Shown here: in pieces, positions 54,490 to 64,000 of the stretch
How the letters are laid out: each line of letters opens with the position of its first letter
Position numbering within the stretch: position 1 is the first letter of the stretch
DNA from: Pseudomonadota bacterium
Lineage (GTDB): Bacteria > Pseudomonadota > Alphaproteobacteria > Rhizobiales > Rhizobiaceae
Direction of reading: 5' to 3'
Assembly: GCA_023457435.1 (NCBI GenBank)
Contig: JAEWLS010000048.1
Span: 62,001-126,000, forward strand
DNA length: 64,000 nucleotides
Program-made: the position numbers and the translations under genes
Notes under the pieces: model-generated
Databases searched by the model: none
What the model was told of the DNA's origin: nothing
The model's input: only the letters and a program-made list of their open reading frames with translations

Positions 54490-55697
54490 GCAGCTTCCCC
54501 TGCGATCATGGCGGCGATCTCGGCGGCGATGGCGCGGCTTGCTCCGGGCGGTCCCATGCGCTCGCGGCCGACCGCGCCCATGCGCGCCGCCCGTGCCGGG
54601 TCGGCCAGGATGTCGAGCGCCGCCCGCGCAATGGCGTCCGGGTCGCGGGGAACGGCCACCGCCGACTCGCCGAAGAACTGCATCTTCATGCGCACGAAGG
54701 CCGGGCCCTGAACACCGGACGACGGCGCCGTGACCAGCGGCTTGCCAAGCCCGACGGCCTGCTCGTTTGCCGTACCGGCCATGCCAACAACGACGTCGGA
54801 AATCTGCAGCACGTCGGCGAAACGGTCCTTTGCGACAAGGACCTGCGCGCCGTTTCGTGCCGTCAGCCGCATGACGACAGGTTTAGGCCGAACCGCGATG
54901 TCATGCCATTGGTCTGGAGAAACACGCGCTGCCATGGCCTGCGCGTCGAACTCCGGCCGCGCCGCGAAAACGATACGAAGCCGCTCCGGGCGCCTATGCA
55001 TCCGCGTCATCGCGGCCGCCGCCTGGAGCAGGTCGAGGAAATTCGTCTCGGCATCCGAGCGGGTGCCGGCGAGCATGCCGATGACTGCGGCATCCTCCTC
55101 TACACCAAGCCGGTCGCCGGTCGGCTCGAGCCGATCCATCATCGGATTGCCGAAGTCGTGGATCTCGATGCCGCGGCCCGACAGATCTCGCGCCGTATAG
55201 CTGTCGCGCGGATACACCGCGCGGGCGCTGCGCATCAGCCGCCGCTCCAATGGGTTATAATCGTACCACCAGTTGTAGTAGGCGGTCTTGGCGCATCCGA
55301 CGAACACGAAGGGCGTCTTCGACAGCACGCCCGAAAGCAGAGGCACGATATCGCCGACCGCGACCATGAAGCGGTATCGGCCGCGCAGCCGGCGGGCATG
55401 GCGGAACTGCCGCCAGTACATGCCGATCCAGCCTTCTGACAGGTCGCGCAGCAGCAGCTTCCAGCTCGCCAGCGCGAAACCTTCGGACGGGAGCAGGTTC
55501 GGCTCGCCGCCGGTCGGGATTCCGCGCGAGAGGTAGGCCGAGCCGCGACCGACCATGGGCCAGGCATCGATGGTCAATTCCGGGCGCAATGCCCGCAATT
55601 CGTCCAGGATGCGGCCAGCGATAAGGTCCTCGCCGTGCCCGTTGGAAAGGAACAGCACGTCCCTCAATCCAGCTTCGCCCGGGCGTTCGACGGTCAT
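54486..55697 (-). CDS. TIGR03492 LpxB-related protein
   Basis: A 403-residue GT-B-like protein of the TIGR03492 type (lipid-A-disaccharide-synthase-related, best known from cyanobacteria). Visible: FLSNGHGEDLIAGRILDEL at the N-terminus, FVFVGCAKTAYYNWWYDYNP, GMLAGTRSDAETNFLDLLQA and the last VVGMAGTANEQAVGLGKPLV. It is the first gene of a five-gene glycolipid-type operon. ATG 55697 is chosen; a TTG at 55727 is less likely. ppdK lies 41 bases upstream on the same strand. Confidence 0.85.
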   Translation of the reverse strand: MTVERPGEAGLRDVLFLSNGHGEDLIAGRILDELRALRPELTIDAWPMVGRGSAYLSRGIPTGGEPNLLPSEGFALASWKLLLRDLSEGWIGMYWRQFRHARRLRGRYRFMVAVGDIVPLLSGVLSKTPFVFVGCAKTAYYNWWYDYNPLERRLMRSARAVYPRDSYTARDLSGRGIEIHDFGNPMMDRLEPTGDRLGVEEDAAVIGMLAGTRSDAETNFLDLLQAAAAMTRMHRRPERLRIVFAARPEFDAQAMAARVSPDQWHDIAVRPKPVVMRLTARNGAQVLVAKDRFADVLQISDVVVGMAGTANEQAVGLGKPLVTAPSSGVQGPAFVRMKMQFFGESAVAVPRDPDAIARAALDILADPARAARMGAVGRERMGPPGASRAIAAEIAAMIAGEAA

Positions 55698-55738
55698 GGC
55701 GCGGTGATGTCCAAACCGCCGCGCCAAGTCAATGCCGG

Positions 55739-58399
<2,661 letters not shown>

Positions 58400-58581
58400 C
58401 GGGAACCTCCTGCGCATCGCCGGCGCGGCATTTCTTCGGCGGATAGGCCGCGAAGGCGCGAAACGCAAGGCACGCCCAAAGCGATCCGCGACCTCAATCG
58501 ATTGTTGTCGAGGCAGGCGCGATACGGCGTTGACTCGCACGCGAGGCAATGAGAACATAAACGGAACGATTGGGTGCGACA

Positions 58582-58917
58582 ATGCGTGAAGACGGAAAGC
58601 TCGATTACCTCGAAATGCAGGCCGCGGGAGGCACGCTCGACAGCGTGAAGTCATTCTACAGCGCTGCGTTCAGGTGGAGTTTTACCGATTACGGGCCGAG
58701 TTACTCCGCCTTCGAGGAAGGTCTCGACGGAGGCTTTCAAAGCGATAGCCCGGCAAAGCCGCTGCCCGTCTTGTTCTCCACGGACCTCGAACGGGCGCTC
58801 AAGGCGGTTGAGGAAGCCGGCGGCAAGATCGTGCGGCCGATCTATGCGTTCCCCGGCGGTAGGCGTTTTCACTTCACAGACCCGGCCGGAAACGAGCTGG
58901 CCGTGTGGGCGGAGTAG
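58582..58917 (+). CDS. VOC family (glyoxalase-like) protein
   Basis: A 111-residue single-domain vicinal-oxygen-chelate protein: LDYLEMQAAGGTLDSVKSFY, SFTDYGPSYSAFEEGLDGGF and the terminal FHFTDPAGNELAVWAE. Such proteins bind metal or antibiotics; the substrate is unknown. ATG 58582 is used. Five bases separate its stop from the next gene, GFA type, so the pair is likely one transcript. Confidence 0.88.
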   Translation: MREDGKLDYLEMQAAGGTLDSVKSFYSAAFRWSFTDYGPSYSAFEEGLDGGFQSDSPAKPLPVLFSTDLERALKAVEEAGGKIVRPIYAFPGGRRFHFTDPAGNELAVWAE

Positions 58918-58922
58918 CGGGA

Positions 58923-59270
58923 ATGATACACAGAGGCAGCTGTCACTGCGGCAAGATCGCCTTCGAGGCCGAGCTGGACATTTCGAGCGCGCACGAGTGC
59001 AACTGCTCGCACTGCCAGCGGAAGGGCTATCTGCTCGTCTTCATCGGGCGCGATGCTTTGAAGCTGACGACGCCGGAGGCGGACCTCGCCACCTACCGGT
59101 TCAACAGGCATGTCATCGATCACCATTTCTGCCCGACCTGCGGCTGCGCGCCGTTCGGGTTCGGCACCGACCCCGCGGGCAACAGGACTGCCGCCGTCAA
59201 TCTGCGGTGCATCGAGGAGATCGACCTCGGCAAGGTCGAACGCATCGCGGTCGACGGGAGGAGCTATTAG
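58923..59270 (+). CDS. GFA family zinc-binding protein
   Basis: A 115-residue GFA (glutathione-dependent formaldehyde-activating) fold protein with zinc-binding cysteines Cys7, Cys9, Cys26, Cys28, Cys31, Cys70, Cys73 and Cys75 (SCHCG, CNCSHC, CPTCGC). The family helps condense glutathione with formaldehyde or performs related carbonyl steps; many members are untested. Follows a VOC protein. Convergent with smc; both stops lie in a hairpin. Confidence 0.93.
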   Translation: MIHRGSCHCGKIAFEAELDISSAHECNCSHCQRKGYLLVFIGRDALKLTTPEADLATYRFNRHVIDHHFCPTCGCAPFGFGTDPAGNRTAAVNLRCIEEIDLGKVERIAVDGRSY

Positions 59271-59286
59271 ACTAGCTAGCCTCCCG
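59255..59286. terminator. Large hairpin at the GFA/smc junction (bidirectional terminator candidate)
   Basis: CGGGAGG(AGCTA)...(TAGCT)AG-CCTCCCG: a 12-bp stem with a two-base bulge and a six-base loop. It spans both stop codons (GFA at 59268-59270, smc at 59272-59274). No T-run on either side, so it is a terminator or stabiliser candidate only. Confidence 0.6.
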
Positions 59287-62200
59287 CAGGCGCTCGGCTG
59301 TCTGCAGGTCTACGGAGACGAGCTGGCTAACGCCCTGCTCGGCCATGGTGACGCCGAAGAGGCGGTTCATCCGCGCCATGGTGATCGGGTTGTGCGTGAT
59401 GATGACGAAGCGCGTCTCGGTCGAGCTCGCCATCTCGTCCATCAGATTGCAGAAGCGTTCGACATTATGGTCGTCGAGGGGCGCGTCGACCTCGTCGAGC
59501 ACGCAAATCGGCGCCGGATTGGTCAGGAAGACCGCGAATATCAGGGCCATTGCCGTCAGCGCCTGCTCGCCGCCCGATAGCAGCGTCATCGTCTGCGGTT
59601 TCTTGCCAGGCGGGCGGGCCAGGATCTCGAGACCGGCCTCGAGCGGGTCTTCGGACTCGACCAGCTGAAGTTCGGCCGTCCCGCCGCCGAAGAGATGCGT
59701 GAACAGGCGTTTGAACTGCGCATTCACGACCTCGAAGGCGGCGACAAGCCGCTCGCGACCCTCGCGATTCAAGCTCTGGATCGCCTGCCTCAACTTGCGG
59801 ATCGCGTCGATCACGTCCTCGCGCTCGGAGACGATCGTCTCCAGCCGCTCCGTGAGCTCGATCTGCTCGGCCTCGGCCCGCAGATTGACCGCGCCGAGCC
59901 TCTCGCGTTCGATCCTGAGCCGGTCCACTCGACGCTCGACCTCAAGTGGATCGGGCAGCGTCGCGCCCGGTTCGAGCCCGGTGTGACGGATCGCGAGATG
60001 GGCATCGACGTCGAGCAGCTCGCGGATGCGATGCTCCGCTTCCCTGCGGCGCTCTTCGGAGGCAGTAAGCCGCTCTTCGGCGCGGACCCGCGCTTCGCGC
60101 GACTGCGACAGCGACTGGATAGCAGCGGTCGCAGCGCGATCGAGCTCCCCCTGACGCGTCTCCGCCTCCTGCAGCCGGTCGGCCGCCTGCTTGCGCGCTT
60201 CCTCGGCCTTTGCAAGTTCCGACAGCAGCGCGCGCCGGCGCGCATCGATCTCGTCCGGCATGTCTGCAAGCGAGGCCTGTTCGCCGACGGCTTCCGCGCG
60301 GCGTCCTGCGAGCGCGGCAAGCTGGCGGTCGGCATTGGCGGCACGGCTGGTCCAGCCCTCGCGCTCGCCCGCTATCGCGGACAGCCGGCGCTGCCGCATC
60401 TCGGCCTCGCGCGACAGGCCAAGGTGCGCTGCCCGCGCGTCGGCGAGGGATGCGCGGTCGCGCGCCACTTCGGCCGCGACGCGATCGGCGGCACGGTTCA
60501 GTTCGGCAAGATCGGGTGCCGCGGCGAGCGTTCCGGCGGCCGCGTCGCGCGTCTTTCGAGCCTCGTCGCGGCTTTCCGCCAGACGGGCGCGGGATTCGGT
60601 CAACGCGGCGCGCTTCGCGACGAACTCACCGGCGGCGCGCTCGGCCTTGGCGAGTTCCTCGCGCGCCGAGCCTATGTCGCGCTGCGCCAGGCGCCAGGAC
60701 TCGCGGGCGGCGCGCTCCCCTTCGGCCGCAGTGCGTACGGCGCTCTCGGCCTCGGCGAGATCGGCTTCGACGCTGCGCAGGGTGCGGGTTGCGTCGGTCG
60801 CCTCCGCCTCCAGTTCGGCAAGCCGATTCTTCTGTGCCAGCCTAAGCGCAGCGGGCGTCGGCGCTTCGGCGCTCGCGACGAACCCGTCCCAGCGCCACAG
60901 CGCGCCATCCCGGGTAACGAGCCGCTGGCCGGGCCTGAGTTCGGCCGCCAGACGCGCACCGTCCGACGGTTCGACAACGCCGATCTGCGACAGCCGCCGG
61001 GTAAGCTCGGCCGGTGCATCGACGAAATGGATGAGCGGCCGCGCGCCGGACGGCAAAGCCGCGTCGTCGGCCGCGCTTGGCGGGTCGCCCCAGTGCGCCG
61101 GTGCTTTTCGGTCGATCGGCGCGTCGAGATCCTCGCCGACCGCGGCGCCCAGCGCGGTCTCGTAGCCGCGCTCGACCTTGATGCTGTCCAGTACCGAAGG
61201 AAACAGCCCGCCGGAGCCAGCATTCAGCATCTTGGCGAGCGTGCGCGCCTCGGTGTCCACACGCTGCAGCGCTGCCCGCGCCTCCTGCACCGCGGGGCGC
61301 ATGGCAGCTTCCGCCGCCCGGGCCTCGGCGACACGACGCTCGGCGGCAGCGGTGGCCTGCTCGGCAGCGGAAATCGCGACTTGCGCCTTTTCGACCACGG
61401 CGCGCTTCTCGGCCGGATCGGCAAGCTTCGAGATGCGGCTCTCGATGTCGGCGAGGTCGCGCTCCGCCGATGCCAGCTGGGCCTCCACGCGGGCGAGACG
61501 TTCATTGCCTTCACGCAGGGCGCGCTCCGCCTGGCCGCGCGCCGCGGCGGCTTCGGCGCGGGCACCCGTCGCCTGCGACAGCGCCGCCTCCGACAGGGCC
61601 AGGACGCCTTCCGCGTCGGCAAGCGCCGCCCTGGCGCGGGTCTCGGCCTCGACAGCGCCAGCGTTCGCGGCAGCCAGTTCGCGCTCTTCCGCGGCAAGAC
61701 GCGCAAGGATGGCGTCGTTGTCGGCGAGCATCTGCCGCTCTCGCTCCATGTCGGCGTCCAGCTGGGCGACGCGCTTCTCGAGTTCGGCGAGCCGCGCGCC
61801 GACACGCTTCGCCTCGTCGTCGAGCTGGGTTCGCGCGATGGTCAGGCGCTGAAGCGTGGCCGCTGCAGCTGCTTCCGCGTCGCGCAGCGCGGGCAGCTTG
61901 CTGGCGCCGACGGCCTGGTCCTTCGCCGCCTCCATCTGTCGCGAGGCCTGGTCGCCGACGGCGGCGGTGGCGCGCGCCAGCTCCGATTGCGCTTCGCCCT
62001 CCGCGTCCTTTGCCTGGACCCAGCGGATGTGCAGCAGCGTGGCCTCGGCCTGGCGAATCTCTGCCGACAGGTTCTTGAAGCGTGTGGCCTGGCGCGCCTG
62101 GCGCTTCAGGCTCTCGATCTGCCCCTGTAGTTCGCCGACGACGTCGTCCAGGCGCTCGAGGTTCTGCTCGGCGGCACGCAGGCGCAGTTCCGCCTCGTGG

Positions 62201-62730
62201 CGGCGAGTGTGCAGCCCGGAAATCCCCGCCGCCTCCTCGAGCAGCGCCCGGCGCGCCTGCGGCTTCGCCTGGATGAGCTCGCCGATGCGCCCCTGCCCCA
62301 CCATCGACGGCGAACGCGCCCCCGTCGACTGATCGGCGAACAGCAGCTGCACGTCCTTGGCCCGCGCCTCGCGGCCATTGATGCGGTAGATCGAGCCCGC
62401 CTCCCGCTCGATGCGGCGCGACACCTGCAGCTCCTCCGCCTCGTTGAAGGCGGCCGGGGCGGTGCGGTCGGTGTTGTTGAGGAAAAGCGTGACTTCCGCG
62501 GTGTTGCGCGACGGACGGGTCGCAGATCCGGAGAAGATGACGTCGTCCATGCCGGACGCGCGCATGTTCTTGTACGAGCTCTCGCCCATCACCCAGCGCA
62601 GGGCTTCGACGAGGTTCGACTTGCCGCAGCCGTTGGGGCCGACGACGCCGGTCAGGCCAGGCTCGATGACGAATTCCGCCGGATCGACGAAAGATTTGAA
62701 ACCGAGGAGACGGAGCCGGTTGAACTTCAT
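59272..62730 (-). CDS. smc: Chromosome segregation protein SMC
   Basis: A 1152-residue SMC: N-terminal Walker A GPNGCGKSN (31-39), two long coiled-coil arms rich in Ala, Glu, Arg, a central hinge (about 500-640) and a C-terminal LLSGGEQALTAMALIFA signature with Walker B VLDEVDAPLDDHNVERF. It organises and separates chromosomes as a dimer with ScpA/ScpB. The length and architecture are typical for alphaproteobacteria. It follows the thioredoxin-like gene by 67 bases in the same direction. Confidence 0.97.
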   Translation of the reverse strand: MKFNRLRLLGFKSFVDPAEFVIEPGLTGVVGPNGCGKSNLVEALRWVMGESSYKNMRASGMDDVIFSGSATRPSRNTAEVTLFLNNTDRTAPAAFNEAEELQVSRRIEREAGSIYRINGREARAKDVQLLFADQSTGARSPSMVGQGRIGELIQAKPQARRALLEEAAGISGLHTRRHEAELRLRAAEQNLERLDDVVGELQGQIESLKRQARQATRFKNLSAEIRQAEATLLHIRWVQAKDAEGEAQSELARATAAVGDQASRQMEAAKDQAVGASKLPALRDAEAAAAATLQRLTIARTQLDDEAKRVGARLAELEKRVAQLDADMERERQMLADNDAILARLAAEERELAAANAGAVEAETRARAALADAEGVLALSEAALSQATGARAEAAAARGQAERALREGNERLARVEAQLASAERDLADIESRISKLADPAEKRAVVEKAQVAISAAEQATAAAERRVAEARAAEAAMRPAVQEARAALQRVDTEARTLAKMLNAGSGGLFPSVLDSIKVERGYETALGAAVGEDLDAPIDRKAPAHWGDPPSAADDAALPSGARPLIHFVDAPAELTRRLSQIGVVEPSDGARLAAELRPGQRLVTRDGALWRWDGFVASAEAPTPAALRLAQKNRLAELEAEATDATRTLRSVEADLAEAESAVRTAAEGERAARESWRLAQRDIGSAREELAKAERAAGEFVAKRAALTESRARLAESRDEARKTRDAAAGTLAAAPDLAELNRAADRVAAEVARDRASLADARAAHLGLSREAEMRQRRLSAIAGEREGWTSRAANADRQLAALAGRRAEAVGEQASLADMPDEIDARRRALLSELAKAEEARKQAADRLQEAETRQGELDRAATAAIQSLSQSREARVRAEERLTASEERRREAEHRIRELLDVDAHLAIRHTGLEPGATLPDPLEVERRVDRLRIERERLGAVNLRAEAEQIELTERLETIVSEREDVIDAIRKLRQAIQSLNREGRERLVAAFEVVNAQFKRLFTHLFGGGTAELQLVESEDPLEAGLEILARPPGKKPQTMTLLSGGEQALTAMALIFAVFLTNPAPICVLDEVDAPLDDHNVERFCNLMDEMASSTETRFVIITHNPITMARMNRLFGVTMAEQGVSQLVSVDLQTAERLREAS

Positions 62731-62797
62731 ACCGGGCTACCGGAAGCCGGCGCGCAGAGGCCCGGACGCGGGCCTCCAGGCGAGGATGTCGACGCGA

Positions 62798-63508
62798 TCA
62801 GAGCTTGCTGTCGATGATGGCCGACATCTCGTCAACCGAAAGGGCTCCCGAATACTTGGCGCCGTTGATGAAGAAGGTCGGCGTCGCCTCGACCTTGAAA
62901 TCGTTCGCACCGCGCGCCCGCACAGCCCTGATGTCGTCCAGAAGCTTCTGGTTGGTCAAGCAGGCCTCGAAGGACTCCTGTGAAAAACCCGCGAGACGGG
63001 CGATCTGCAGCAACGCATCGCGCGCGTTCTCGACCGAAGCCCAGGTGCGCTGCTGCTTGAACAGCACGTCGACCATGGCGAAATAGTTCGCCTCGGAGCA
63101 GCGGGCGAGCATGAAGCCTGCCTCGGCACGCGGATCGAACGGGAATTCGCGGAAGATCAGCCGCGCCTTGCCGGTGTCGATGTACTTTTCCTTGATCGCC
63201 GGCAGGGTCGCGGCGTGGAACGTCGCGCAGTGAGGGCACGTCATCGAGGCATATTCGACGATGGTCACCGGCGCTTCGGCATTGCCGATTACTTTCTCCG
63301 GCAATGCGCCATCGGCCATCAGCTTGGCGACGTCGACAGTCCCCTGGCTCGGCGGCACGTCGACCTTCGAGGCCGGCGGCGTGGTCGGCGGCGTGCCGGG
63401 AGGCGTCTGCGGCGGCGTATCCTCGCCACAGGATGCCAGCAGTGCACCGCCGGCCGTAACGGCGAGCAGCGACAGGACAAGCTGGCGGCGGGGGAGCGAG
63501 ATTTCCAT
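62798..63508 (-). CDS. DsbA-like thioredoxin-fold lipoprotein
   Basis: A 236-residue protein. The lipobox is LLASC (Cys27), followed by a proline-threonine-rich linker (32-46) and a thioredoxin-like domain with the redox site CPHC (91-94) in VEYASMTCPHCATFHAATLP and the cis-proline segment EATPTFFING. It is probably anchored in the inner membrane on the periplasmic side and oxidises or isomerises disulfides (DsbA/BdbD-like). AGGTGA precedes ATG 63508. In rhizobia this gene commonly lies between DUF721 and smc. Confidence 0.92.
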   Translation of the reverse strand: MEISLPRRQLVLSLLAVTAGGALLASCGEDTPPQTPPGTPPTTPPASKVDVPPSQGTVDVAKLMADGALPEKVIGNAEAPVTIVEYASMTCPHCATFHAATLPAIKEKYIDTGKARLIFREFPFDPRAEAGFMLARCSEANYFAMVDVLFKQQRTWASVENARDALLQIARLAGFSQESFEACLTNQKLLDDIRAVRARGANDFKVEATPTFFINGAKYSGALSVDEMSAIIDSKL

Positions 63509-63661
63509 GCAAATCACCTGGGGACGACTGGGAGCACGACTGGGTTGTGCGGCAACAGCAGGCCGCGCGGCGAGAGTTGGCGCGCAATTACGGCATCGCG
63601 CGGGCCAATCCAACAGGCGGCTCCTGCGACATAAATCACGATGCCGTTAGCCTGACGACCA

Positions 63662-64000
63662 TTATCTGCGCGCCTTGCGGGCGACACTGGCGCCGAGACG
63701 GACCAAGGCCTCCTTCAATCCGTCATCCTCGATCGCCGCAGTTACCTTGCCGATGCGCGCTTGCTCGACCTCGGTCAGCTGGCGCGGCACGGGACGCGAC
63801 TTGCGGCCGTCGCCGACCGGCTTCTGCACGATCCGGATGCGGCCGATGGCTCCGTAGCCGAGAAAGCCGTTGACGCGGCCGATCAGTTCGCTCGTCTCGT
63901 GCTGCAGGCGCAAAGCCGCCATGCCGGCGCAGGCGACCACCAGCGTCGCGGGCTGGTGCGGATCGTCCTCGGAGGCGCGGCGCGGCCACTGGATTTTCTC
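63662..64000 (-). CDS. DUF721 (DciA-like) protein, N-terminus beyond right edge
   Basis: The visible 112 codons match the end of the DUF721 family: PATLVVACAGMAALRLQHET, ELIGRVNGFLGYGAIGRIRI, then a basic tail (ARKARR). DciA-type proteins help load replicative helicase in bacteria lacking DnaC; rhizobial members have a longer tail. The frame is open to the window edge, so the start is outside. It lies next to the thioredoxin-like gene as in other rhizobia. Confidence 0.85.
   Translation of the reverse strand, partial: EKIQWPRRASEDDPHQPATLVVACAGMAALRLQHETSELIGRVNGFLGYGAIGRIRIVQKPVGDGRKSRPVPRQLTEVEQARIGKVTAAIEDDGLKEALVRLGASVARKARR

Noticed and set aside
59695..62130. 811-codon + frame opposite smc
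   Set aside because: Shadow of the Ala/Glu/Arg-rich coiled-coil region; no domain and no ribosome site.

Overview
The window is a gene-dense, GC-rich stretch of a chromosome from an alphaproteobacterium, most likely a rhizobial (Hyphomicrobiales, Phyllobacteriaceae-like) species. This rests on a Ros/MucR-type zinc-finger regulator, a betI-type choline operon, the rhizobial glycogen order glgP-glgB-glgC-glgA-pgm-glgX, a fused CysN/CysC, and the neighbourhood DUF721-thioredoxin-smc-ppdK. The genus is an inference. There are about 53 protein genes and one tRNA-Pro(CGG). I saw no rRNA, insertion sequence, prophage or CRISPR array.

Layout. 1-5 kb: a membrane histidine kinase cut by the left edge, a DUF5330 protein, SufE, a DUF6456 protein paired with a DnaA-domain-IV-like protein, a small conserved-looking protein, and mucR. 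5-15.9 kb: an SH3-like secreted protein, a SET protein, a cytochrome c / cytochrome c' pair, Fe-type superoxide dismutase, a class IV aminotransferase, a haloacid dehalogenase, a Tat-lipoprotein L,D-transpeptidase, a HerA-like ATPase, an orphan methylmalonyl-CoA mutase small-subunit homologue, a GreA-like factor without the acidic tip motif, and a TIGR03808 beta-helix protein. 15.9-21.4 kb: a ReAV-type asparaginase, a frameshifted DUF3750 gene, a TetR regulator with an ABC-2 permease, a DUF1089 protein and a thiolase.

21.4-26.8 kb is a choline-to-glycine-betaine operon, betI-GST-threonine-dehydratase-like-betA-betB, whose genes overlap and which follows a perfect 20-bp palindrome. 27.0-39.7 kb is a seven-gene glycogen operon (glgP, glgB, glgC, glgA, pgm, glgX, alpha-glucosidase). 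39.9-46.3 kb holds a sugar kinase, the sulfate-activation genes cysD-cysNC plus cysQ, bioY and a metallo-beta-lactamase-fold hydrolase. 46.3-49.3 kb holds a DUF1499 protein, an acyl-CoA synthetase and a small protein.

49.3-55.7 kb is the least conventional block. It is a tightly overlapping five-gene operon encoding two LpxB-related glycosyltransferase-like proteins, a membrane GT2, an MsbA-like ABC exporter and a GT4. Together they look like a pathway that builds a glycolipid on the inner face of the membrane and flips it. I know of no described product for this combination. The window ends with ppdK, a VOC/GFA pair, smc, a lipoprotein DsbA-like thioredoxin and a DUF721 gene cut by the right edge.

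Most genes are packed with overlapping starts and stops, and many convergent pairs share their stop codons. Clear intrinsic terminators follow sodB, mucR and bioY, and a large hairpin sits where smc and the GFA gene converge. Start codons were chosen from Shine-Dalgarno sequences, family alignments known to me and gene overlaps, so several remain uncertain and are marked so.
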